From NCBI GenBank assembly GCA_003427395.1, contig BFEA01000069.1, positions 3,240,196-3,302,415 of the forward strand: 62,220 nt of DNA, read 5' to 3'. Source of the stretch: Chara braunii. Taxonomy: Eukaryota > Streptophyta > Charophyceae > Charales > Characeae. A model generated the notes under the pieces. The model had not been told where the DNA came from. It worked only from the letters and a program-made list of their open reading frames with translations, and searched no databases. Shown one piece after another: positions 54,981-62,220 of this stretch. Made by a program: the position numbers and the translations under genes. Each line of letters starts with the position of its first letter. The first letter of the stretch is position 1.

Positions 54981-55760
54981 TAATAACGGTCATTTCGTCA
55001 AAATGGACATACTATATTTTTTGAACGAAATTAAAATTGAGTTTTTGGGACGAAATCTGGTCCAAATTTTTGGCTCCTGGCGCCGGACCCCCTACAACAG
55101 AAAAATTTCCCAGAATTAAATAATCATTCTAGAGTAAAATTACATTCTAAATTCTAAATTTTCATTCCATCTTTAAAAATGTAATTCCAATTTTAAAATT
55201 TTTCGTCTTACTTGAAAACTTTCCTTCTAAGAATGGGGTATCCCTTCTTATTTGAACTGCATGCTAGAGAGGGGAATGAAAGTCTGGATGATTCCATGAA
55301 ATATTTTAATTGGACTGCCATTCTAAGTAAGAATTTTCATTCATAAATAGGTTAATCCAATCTAAATTAGACGATATTTGTTGTAATAGAATGAAAGTCT
55401 AATTAAAACATTTCATAAACTCATCCAGACTTTCATTCCATCTTGAACAAATAGATGTAGTTGGAAGGGAAAACTCATATTTCGACGACAACTTATCAAA
55501 TTAAATTGGAAATTTTAGAATTTGACAAACATTGGAATGATAATTTATAAATATTAAGGATTTTTTTTTATGGAATGTTTTTTCAACTTTCATTTCTCAT
55601 GGGAATTTTTTTGTTGTAGATGTATCTGGTTGCAGCTTGAGACTAGATACATCTGGGGGGTCCGACGCCAAAAATTTGGACCAGATTTCGGCCCAAAAAC
55701 TCAATTTTAATTTCTTTCAAAAAATATAATATGTCCGTTTTGACGAAACGGCTGTTTAAT
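54981..55760. mobile_element. TIR element T4 with about 110-bp arms, carrying T3
   Basis: The left arm (aacggtcatttcgtcaaaatgg ... ggtccaaatttttggc ... ccggaccccc) and right arm (ggggtccgacgcc ... ttggaccagatttcgg ... gtccgttttgacgaaacgg) are inverted copies with few mismatches. Similar tips occur at 6066, 6138 and 58165. Element T3 lies in the loop. Confidence 0.85.
55092..55619. mobile_element. TIR element T3, uninterrupted copy
   Basis: Starts ctacaacagaaaaatttccc and ends gggaatttttttgttgtag, 528 bp, AT-rich, with an internal inverted pair (tggaatgaaagtct / agactttcattcca). It corresponds in reverse orientation to 26823-27021 plus 30107-30413. It encodes nothing. Confidence 0.85.
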
Positions 55761-55770
55761 GGTGGTTTAA

Positions 55771-55920
55771 ACTACCAGTACACGACCATACATCGCCCTT
55801 TACTGCGACTTCTGGAGGCCGGAAACATGACCAAGGCCATTGATGAAATTTATCAATAGCGGCCTGGCCCCGAAAGTTGCGGCGCTCATTTTCTGCAAAG
55901 GTGGGGTCGTGTACTGGTGG
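55771..55920. mobile_element. TTAA-type MITE relative with a different interior
   Basis: ACTACCAGTACACGACC at the left and GGTCGTGTACTGGTGGT at the right, preceded by TTAA and followed by TAAA. The outer seven or so bases match the MITE at 4419, but the interior is unrelated, so this is another family with similar tips. Confidence 0.7.
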
Positions 55921-55925
55921 TTAAA

Positions 55926-56317
55926 TCCCCTTCTAATTTTTGGGCTTTTGGTACTTGCAGACGTGAACTCATAGGCCTACTCTCCTAGTAGCTTGGTTGG
56001 TACACCCATGAACTCCGAGCTTAACTCCAGATGGAACCAGTTGAAAATGAATTCCTGATTTAGCTGGGAGCCTTGGGCAGCTGAGTTCCAAGAATCTAAA
56101 GGCCGTCGGACTTCTTTCCTTAAAATTATCCAGAAAGGAAGGTGAAAAAAACAACAACAAAACCTGCAGACATGCTATGTGCTTACGCAATAAGAATGCA
56201 TGACGACTATGCTACCTAACGTAAGCAATGGTGATCGACCATGCCACTTTGATAATCATCCTCGTCAATGCACATTCTTTGTCATCTGATTCAGAAACAC
56301 ATGCACAACCATCCATA
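55926..56317. other. No recognised gene
   Basis: Mixed sequence between two MITEs with no open frame or RNA gene that I can support. Confidence 0.35.
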
Positions 56318-56442
56318 TTAAACCACCAGTACTTGGGCACTGCGCGCCACGCCGGCTGTCGATTCGATTTATCGGCGGCCCGCCGGCCACGGAAATCGCG
56401 TAGCGTTAACGCTAAGGCATCGCCCAAGTACTGGTGGTTTAA
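56318..56442. mobile_element. TTAA-flanked MITE, second copy
   Basis: TTAA, ACCACCAGTACTTGGGC, the interior tgtcgattcgatttatcg and cggaaatcgcgtag, then GCCCAAGTACTGGTGGT and TTAA. It is 26 bp shorter than the copy at 4419-4569, mostly through a deletion after cgcaccggc/cgccacgcc. Confidence 0.88.
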
Positions 56443-58164
56443 AAGATACATGACCATGATGACCAGGCTTAATTCAAGGTGAACAAATAACACAGGCGAG
56501 AACCACATCAGAGTGTTAGGAAGCCAATACAAACATAAAGTTCGCTGTACAGGAAATGAACAAACAAACAAACAAACAAACAGTGTCAAACAAAGAACAA
56601 ACAAACAAACAAACAAAAAAAAAAGCCATAAAATAACCCAAATGACAGTTCTCTATGGTCATTGCTGCGACCAAAAACCATGTTAAAACTTGAAACTTGA
56701 AAGGATTCTTTTGTTGCCAGGTGGTATGACCCAAGTTGCTTCAGTAAAGACTCTAAAGAGCAATTACTGTCAAGAACAAGCAAATGGGAAGTTTAATTGA
56801 CATTGATGTACATCTTCCCGTGAGATCTCAGGCTCCTCAGCGAGTCAGCGAGTATGCGCTTGATCACTAATTAAAGCCTTAGGGACATACAAAGTTCCCT
56901 TTCTTTTTTTTTTTTCTTTAAACGCCCAGGCTGTTGTAAAGGCAGGGTATCAGCAAGGAAATACTCTCCAGGGTTCAGTCACTCGAAGTTCGGAATGACC
57001 CACTTGGCCCTCTGGACATTCCTAGACCAAGTCCTCTGCGCCGGGCTTAGAGCCCTTCCTATCGCAAGTCATGTCCCTTCTACACCATACAGTTTGCCAT
57101 CAGAGATCAGATTCCATCCCTACAGATCCAGCCTCCAACTGGGTGTATTGCGGGCCCACTCTAAGCAGCTTTGTCCCCCAACCATTTACTTAGCACATCC
57201 CTATAGCCGATCCCCCCTCAGACAGGGGTAGAAGGCCTACCTCCCTCCTATTAATGTACAGTACACCCCCGCCTGCTCCACCTATCCTACCCACTTCTCA
57301 GGAGACAGGCTCAGTACAAGTCCTACCTGAGCTACACTTTATCACCGTCCTCTCTACTAGTCCCTCCAGCCCCTATGCCCATCTCACAGCCTACCCTTGC
57401 TTGGTACCTGGTGGGCCAGCTAGTACCCTGATGACGGGGCTATGAGAGTACCCCAATGTCTATACACTGCCTAGAGACGACCAGCCAGCCAGGTGGTCCT
57501 AAGCCATGAGACAAGCATCGACTCGCACCTCCTGGTCATCAGGCAGACTCTAACTACTTGGACTACCCCAGCCTGAGGAAGTATTTCTACATACGATGCG
57601 ATTTCCCACCCCCCCATGCGGTCTCCGCAGGTGGCCCATGAGGTCGCTTTGTATGTGAATCAACTACTCCCCTCGAATGATGAACTACCGATTAAGCAAC
57701 CCGAACCATTCATCCCTACCTACCACAAGGTTCGTGTACCCCTTCCCCCCCCACACACCCACGAGATGAGACAGCCTTCTTACCCCCGTGGTTCAAGACA
57801 CACATAAGGGGGAACACACCTAGACATACTACCCACTGTGCCACTCCTCTCCACTAGTATGAAGGGGCCCCTCTAACCAGGAAAACCCCATGATCGTACC
57901 CAGATGTCTAGACAGCGACTTCCCTAGCGAGCGGCAGGGAGTAGCAGACCTAGGGTTCTCTGGGCCCGCGTACTATACCATAGTCAGGTAGTTACCATAT
58001 ACCAGAGAGGTTCAAGCAGGGTTCAAATGGGGGTTCTTCAATGCTCATTCAGCTCATTGAAGGACTTACGAAGTTCTAGGTGCGCATGGCGGCATGGGTA
58101 TATAAGTCTCCCAATTCTTGTTGCCTGTGAGACCTCAGGAAGTTAAATCACCAGTTCACATGAG
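56443..58164. other. Non-coding; (CAAA)n and pyrimidine-rich sequence
   Basis: Contains (CAAA)n (56561-56620 with interruptions), a T-run with aacgcccaggctgttgtaaa (56908-56942), and a long C/T-rich stretch (about 57000-57900) without a convincing frame. No gene recognised. Confidence 0.4.
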
Positions 58165-58522
58165 AACAGCAATTTCGTCAAAACGGACAATTTTTATTTT
58201 TTGAATGAAATTGAAACCTACTAAATTGGCCCAATTCAGGTCAAAATTTTTACGAAATTGAGGGTCCGGCGTTCTTAAGATGCCGTACCACCCGGGACTC
58301 CAGCTAAGCCCAGATACATCCAGGGTGTCCAGCGTTCTTAACAAGCCGAACCACCTGCACTCCAGCTAAGTCCAGATACATCCAGGGGGGCGGGCATTTT
58401 AAGAACACCAGACCCTCAAGAGCTAAAAATCTTGACCTAAATTGGGCCAATGTAGTGGCCGTACTAGTAGGTTTCAATTTTGTTCAAAAAATAAAAGATG
58501 TCCCTTTTGACGAAATTGCCGC
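58165..58522. mobile_element. TIR element, T4-related
   Basis: The left arm (acagcaatttcgtcaaaacg ... gaaattgaaacctacta ... ttggcccaattcaggtcaaa) is answered at the right by tttgacgaaattgccgc, preceded by ttgacctaaattgggccaa. The loop has a near-repeat of ggcgttcttaa (58267 and 58329). The tips match T4 but the body differs. It ends about 100 bp past the stop of the host gene. Confidence 0.8.
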
Positions 58523-58622
58523 TTGAGCCCAAGTACTGGTCATACTGGTATACACTGTGAGATCACCTGGCTTCGAGACTGGGCTGGCAGCGAAAGCGGA
58601 AGGCCACTATGAAAAGGAGCAG

Positions 58623-61600
58623 TCAGAGGCTCGACAGCCTTTGAAGACTCGGCGTGCGAACTGGTGGTGCTCTGAAGCGTTGGAATAAGTCCAGTACGGA
58701 CTGGCGAAGTTCCTCGTCGTCAGGATTCCGAGTCCTCCAGTCCCGCAGCTCATTGCTCAGATACTGGAGGAGGTCAAGACTTGGTAACCATGGATCTGCT
58801 ATCATCTCCCTTGCCAATCTGTCCGTAAAATTCTCAATAATCCGGTTAGTGACTCGCTTGAGTATCTTTTTGGTGGCACTGTACTCCATGATGTCATCAT
58901 AGATGCTTTCATGTAACCCCTCCGGGTGTTGCTGCCCCCCTGGTGGGGCCACAGGGGGCCTTTTCAGGCCGCAAACCAGGGGTGTGAAAAGGACAGTCAG
59001 CAGCTTAGCATCAAGCTGGGGCTCGTACATCTGGATAATGTACTCCATTACAATCACAGCGTTTCTCGATCCTAAACGAGCATTCACAGCCTTCTCAAGC
59101 CGTGACATATGGTACACACCTGCTCTACCCGCAACCGAGTCAGAACCTGTGCTTTCAATGAGACCAGGTGCAGGTAGCCACACCGGATTCGACAAGGATT
59201 CCCAGATGAGCGCCATCCAAGTTACAATGGTAGATTTAGGAATACGAGTAAGGTTCAGGCAAAAAGAAGAGCCTCTTTTTAACGGTCCATCTGTATGCGG
59301 ACCCCAACAGACATTCGCACACATCCGGCGGAAGATGATAAAGCTCAAGCTCTTGAACAGTGTGATAATGGCATCATCTGTTGTGCATCTGTCCGATACA
59401 AAGCCTGCTCCTTCCTGATGGAGGCTCAGAGATGTGCTACTTCTTTGTCGGCTGGCAAGGCTTCTCGCTGCCGGCGTTGTCGGCAGTCTGCTTAAACCAC
59501 CACTACTGCCACTAGTAGGTATTGACAGGGATTGTTGAGGCATTGTCACAGTGAGTCTCTCGCAGTGGAGGGGAAGGAAGGTGCTGATTGGTTGTTGCCT
59601 GCCCCTGTAGTTTTCCATGTTGAGCAAGTCCCCCAGTAGTCCAGCTGCAGATGCAGTGATACCACAGAAACATACTTCAGCGTCCGTGAATGAGGAATAT
59701 GATTCAACCCTTGATGATGACCTACTACTGAGAAAGTTATCGAAGTGGCCCATACCAAGACCGTAGCACGTGGCAATGACACCACTGACCACTGGGGCAA
59801 CCATCAGCAAGAGGTTCTCCCAACGGTCCGAAGTCGTGAACAGATCACGCAAGGTCTCTATGGTTTCCGTAGCGCTCCACCTGGCGTCTATCGTCCCCAG
59901 TGCGCTCGTCCAGTGGGACAGGCATTGCAGCAGGAGCTTCACGAGGTCTTCGTCAACATCTCGTATGCCCTGGGAGATGAAAATCTTGGCCAGCTGCAAC
60001 TGTGAATGATGGGATAGGGGCAACTCAGCCTCCACACATCTATTCAGAGTCTGCTCTCCTCGCTCCACACAGCTATGAAGGAGATCTTTGAGTCGATCTG
60101 TGAGGCTAGGTGGACTGGAGTTGTCACAGTTGTGAAAATGATTGATGAGAGAAAGAGGTGGGGGGAAATCCGCCGGCATTCGCTTATCAAAGCGGTGCCA
60201 GTAGATCATTGTGCATGAAAAGAGTGATGACAGAGTCCTCAAACAGTCCGTAGCAATGTTCCGTGACACCGTATTAACCACACAATCTAAAATGGTCATG
60301 ATCTTGTCCTCAGTCAAGAAGAAGTTGGCGACATCCGCTACCCACGTCCCTTCTACGGTTTCAAAGTCGGGTATGTTTGTTGTCAGTCGCCAACCGTCTG
60401 GGAAGGCCGTCGTGAAAGCATTGCTCATTTTTGAGGCAGCAACTACCTTAGCCCCGCCACAATCATGCTGTGCGTTTGGCTGTTGTGCAGCACATGGCCC
60501 CCATGGCGGTTGTGTACGAGGCTGTACGCATGGCTGATATGTCCACGGGCTTCGTCTAGTATCAGATTGTGTGTCAGGTTGTTCTTTACCAGCTGCATGA
60601 AACTGTGCATGTATATCGCTTGCAGCACGTGCGAAAGAACAGATTGCAGATGCGGCTGCCTCCAGAACGCTCAGCTGTTGACCAGTGGGAAAAGAGCTGC
60701 CTTGTTCGGTCCCGGAAAACGTTTCAAGCAGTTCGAAGAGCAAGGACAAGAGTTGTCTTGTGCAGTCCCGGAAAACGTTTTCCTTCAGCATGTTCAGGAT
60801 GGAGTCCTTGTCTGCGGCATTACGATCAGGTTGCCAAGGTAGGACAGACAGACCTGCAGCAAATCCAGCAAGTATGGAAGCAGCACATTGCGCTTCTTCA
60901 GAATAGGGTCGAATGGACTGCAGCACTCCCAGCATCGTCGTATAACCTCCAGCTTGAGCAAAGTCTCGACCAGCATCAACATCGTGCACACAGCGGCTAC
61001 TCTGGGGCAGATCTGGCATCATGCTTTGCAAACCAGCCGTATTAGGTGATGCTCGGGACAGATGGAGTAAGGATTTCAGGCTTTGTGATAAGGACAAGTT
61101 GCTGCCTGATTCTTCCGCCCAGGTCCATGTCGCCGACGGGTGGCGCTCGGCCGCCACAGCAGGCAGATTGCACCGGATGATGCTCAATAGTTCCTTCTGG
61201 CTGAAGAACCAGTACCCCGGCAGGCCACACACTTCTTTGTTCCTTAAAGCGTCCTCAGCATCAAAGAAGAAATGACGATGCAAGTGCACATACCACGTGT
61301 GGCCAGCGGCGATCTCCATGTGTTTCCTATACCGTTCTTCGAGCAGGGAGCCTTCGATGATCCCTCCTTCGGACCGACCGCAACGACCAGTGCGACAGCA
61401 GATGGGATTGCAGATGAGGTGTTTGACGAGGTCGGCGAAGACATAAAAGAGAGAAAAGAAGATCAAAGAACACTTGACGAGAGAGTGGAGAAGAAGGATG
61501 CAACAACTGACTAACAGAAACTCAATGGCACGGTCCACACACAAGTCAGACTCTGTTGACTGAAGCTTAAGGTCAGCCTGGTCAGGGACCGAGTCGTAGA

Positions 61601-61985
61601 GAAACTTCCCGAGAGACACCTGAAGAACCAGTGTTACCAGGCGAATAGCCCGCAGTACTGACAAGTGGCGGTATTGGAACATCCCCAATCTTTGTGAGTA
61701 AGCCCTCGTTCGGTAAGCTGCCACCTGCGCACATGACATGCCGTCGAGGGGAACTCGGCCGACGAATCTTCGTCTAACACTAAACAGCACGAGCTTCGAG
61801 CCTCCTTCAATCAGCAGAAGTGAAACAGAGGCCCAAGCGGTACGCCGGGTCATGCACTGTGCGAAACAGCTCACTGACAGAGTCAAGATGACAAGGGCCA
61901 GATACCCTGTGCCGCTTTCTAGAAGCTCCATAATGAAGAATATTTTGATCCGATTCTGAAGTCTTGGAGAGGCTCTGTACACCAT
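58623..61985 (-). CDS. Predicted multi-pass membrane protein with large helical domain, unrecognised
   Basis: An uninterrupted 1,120-codon frame, far longer than chance, with balanced composition and no repeats: the only convincing host gene here. The N-terminal 200 residues have about five hydrophobic segments (about 27-44, 51-70, 109-129, 153-170, 173-190), then a Cys-rich stretch (CNPICCRTGRCG, about 192-203). A block with TWYVHLHRHFFFDAEDALRN follows (about 230-249). Most of the rest looks like repeated amphipathic helices, as in armadillo/HEAT-type proteins, interrupted by a Pro/Gln/Cys-rich insert (about 465-518) and a Ser-rich insert (about 810-860). The C-terminus is Arg/Ser-rich. This suggests a membrane-anchored scaffold, which is inference. 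No intron is needed. Met-1 lies at 61985; Met-19 (61931), just before the first hydrophobic segment, is an alternative start. TGA stop at 58623. Confidence 0.75.
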   Translation of the reverse strand: MVYRASPRLQNRIKIFFIMELLESGTGYLALVILTLSVSCFAQCMTRRTAWASVSLLLIEGGSKLVLFSVRRRFVGRVPLDGMSCAQVAAYRTRAYSQRLGMFQYRHLSVLRAIRLVTLVLQVSLGKFLYDSVPDQADLKLQSTESDLCVDRAIEFLLVSCCILLLHSLVKCSLIFFSLFYVFADLVKHLICNPICCRTGRCGRSEGGIIEGSLLEERYRKHMEIAAGHTWYVHLHRHFFFDAEDALRNKEVCGLPGYWFFSQKELLSIIRCNLPAVAAERHPSATWTWAEESGSNLSLSQSLKSLLHLSRASPNTAGLQSMMPDLPQSSRCVHDVDAGRDFAQAGGYTTMLGVLQSIRPYSEEAQCAASILAGFAAGLSVLPWQPDRNAADKDSILNMLKENVFRDCTRQLLSLLFELLETFSGTEQGSSFPTGQQLSVLEAAASAICSFARAASDIHAQFHAAGKEQPDTQSDTRRSPWTYQPCVQPRTQPPWGPCAAQQPNAQHDCGGAKVVAASKMSNAFTTAFPDGWRLTTNIPDFETVEGTWVADVANFFLTEDKIMTILDCVVNTVSRNIATDCLRTLSSLFSCTMIYWHRFDKRMPADFPPPLSLINHFHNCDNSSPPSLTDRLKDLLHSCVERGEQTLNRCVEAELPLSHHSQLQLAKIFISQGIRDVDEDLVKLLLQCLSHWTSALGTIDARWSATETIETLRDLFTTSDRWENLLLMVAPVVSGVIATCYGLGMGHFDNFLSSRSSSRVESYSSFTDAEVCFCGITASAAGLLGDLLNMENYRGRQQPISTFLPLHCERLTVTMPQQSLSIPTSGSSGGLSRLPTTPAARSLASRQRSSTSLSLHQEGAGFVSDRCTTDDAIITLFKSLSFIIFRRMCANVCWGPHTDGPLKRGSSFCLNLTRIPKSTIVTWMALIWESLSNPVWLPAPGLIESTGSDSVAGRAGVYHMSRLEKAVNARLGSRNAVIVMEYIIQMYEPQLDAKLLTVLFTPLVCGLKRPPVAPPGGQQHPEGLHESIYDDIMEYSATKKILKRVTNRIIENFTDRLAREMIADPWLPSLDLLQYLSNELRDWRTRNPDDEELRQSVLDLFQRFRAPPVRTPSLQRLSSL

Positions 61986-62220
61986 CTCTCTTCTGTATTC
62001 TTTCTATATATCTATCTCGCTCGCTTATATATCTCTCTTTAATCTCTCTCTGTCTCTGTCAGTCTTTCCTTTTGTCTATCTATCTATCTGTCTATCTATC
62101 TATGTATCTATCCATCCATCCATCAACTTATCTATCTATCTATCTATCTATCTATAATTCATCTATCTATCACTATATCTATGTATCATTATACCGATCT
62201 ATCAATCTCTCTCTCTCTCT
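61986..62220. repeat. (TATC)n/(TC)n microsatellite upstream of the host gene
   Basis: Mixed ctct, tatc and catc repeats fill the sequence up to the window end, directly before the start codon of the minus-strand gene. Any promoter or 5' UTR of that gene must lie in this repeat or beyond the window. I see no TATA box or splice site that I trust. Confidence 0.85.

Noticed and set aside
57000-57900. Host gene in the pyrimidine-rich stretch
   Set aside because: Only short Pro/Ser/Leu frames with frequent stops; composition explains them.

Overview
The window is nuclear DNA from a eukaryote of the green plant lineage, and almost all of it is nested transposable elements. The evidence is plant-type: a U6 snRNA-derived sequence, two Ty3/gypsy LTR retrotransposons primed by plant-type initiator-Met and Asp tRNAs, a plant-like LINE, MITEs, tRNA-derived SINEs, long GA/GT microsatellites, and two N-filled scaffold gaps. 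There are no operons, Shine-Dalgarno sites or dense coding. The mixture resembles a large charophyte-type genome such as Chara, but that is an impression from memory, not a result.

Layout. 1-9.7 kb is MITE- and LINE-rich: a U6 retropseudogene (523-611) sits in a repeat whose empty paralogue lies at 6205-6419, Harbinger-type MITEs are nested in one another (1107-1951), and a minus-strand LINE pseudogene (about 2650-4704) is split by a TTAA-flanked MITE (4419-4569). 9.7-23.4 kb holds tRNA-like sequences, small MITEs, microsatellites, a tandem segmental duplication (17.79-20.94 kb) and a decayed minus-strand coding remnant (16.07-17.28 kb). 23.44-36.11 kb is a complete but dead chromovirus-type Ty3/gypsy element. 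Its gag gene is broken by a TIR element (26823-30413), which is itself broken by a 3.1 kb element with an 8-bp target duplication (27022-30106), which carries a fold-back and a scaffold gap. 36.1-38.9 kb has a decayed 20-bp minisatellite, tandem tRNA-SINE copies and a G-rich tract. 38.98-54.30 kb is a second Ty3/gypsy element with very long LTRs (about 3.4-3.9 kb) built largely from three kinds of tandem repeat; it also has possible extra reading frames before gag and an inactivated integrase. 54.3-58.5 kb is a cluster of TIR elements. 58.62-61.99 kb carries the only convincing host gene, an intronless 1,120-codon minus-strand frame for a membrane-anchored, helix-rich protein I do not recognise.

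How the parts relate. Nothing here forms a pathway. The value of the window is its readable insertion history: an empty site next to a filled one, a reading frame that resumes exactly across a TTAA duplication, and a three-layer nest inside an LTR element. Both LTR elements appear to have died mainly by transition-type nonsense and missense changes, which fits cytosine methylation and deamination. Many apparent long reading frames are artefacts of 42-bp or microsatellite periodicity and are not listed as genes.
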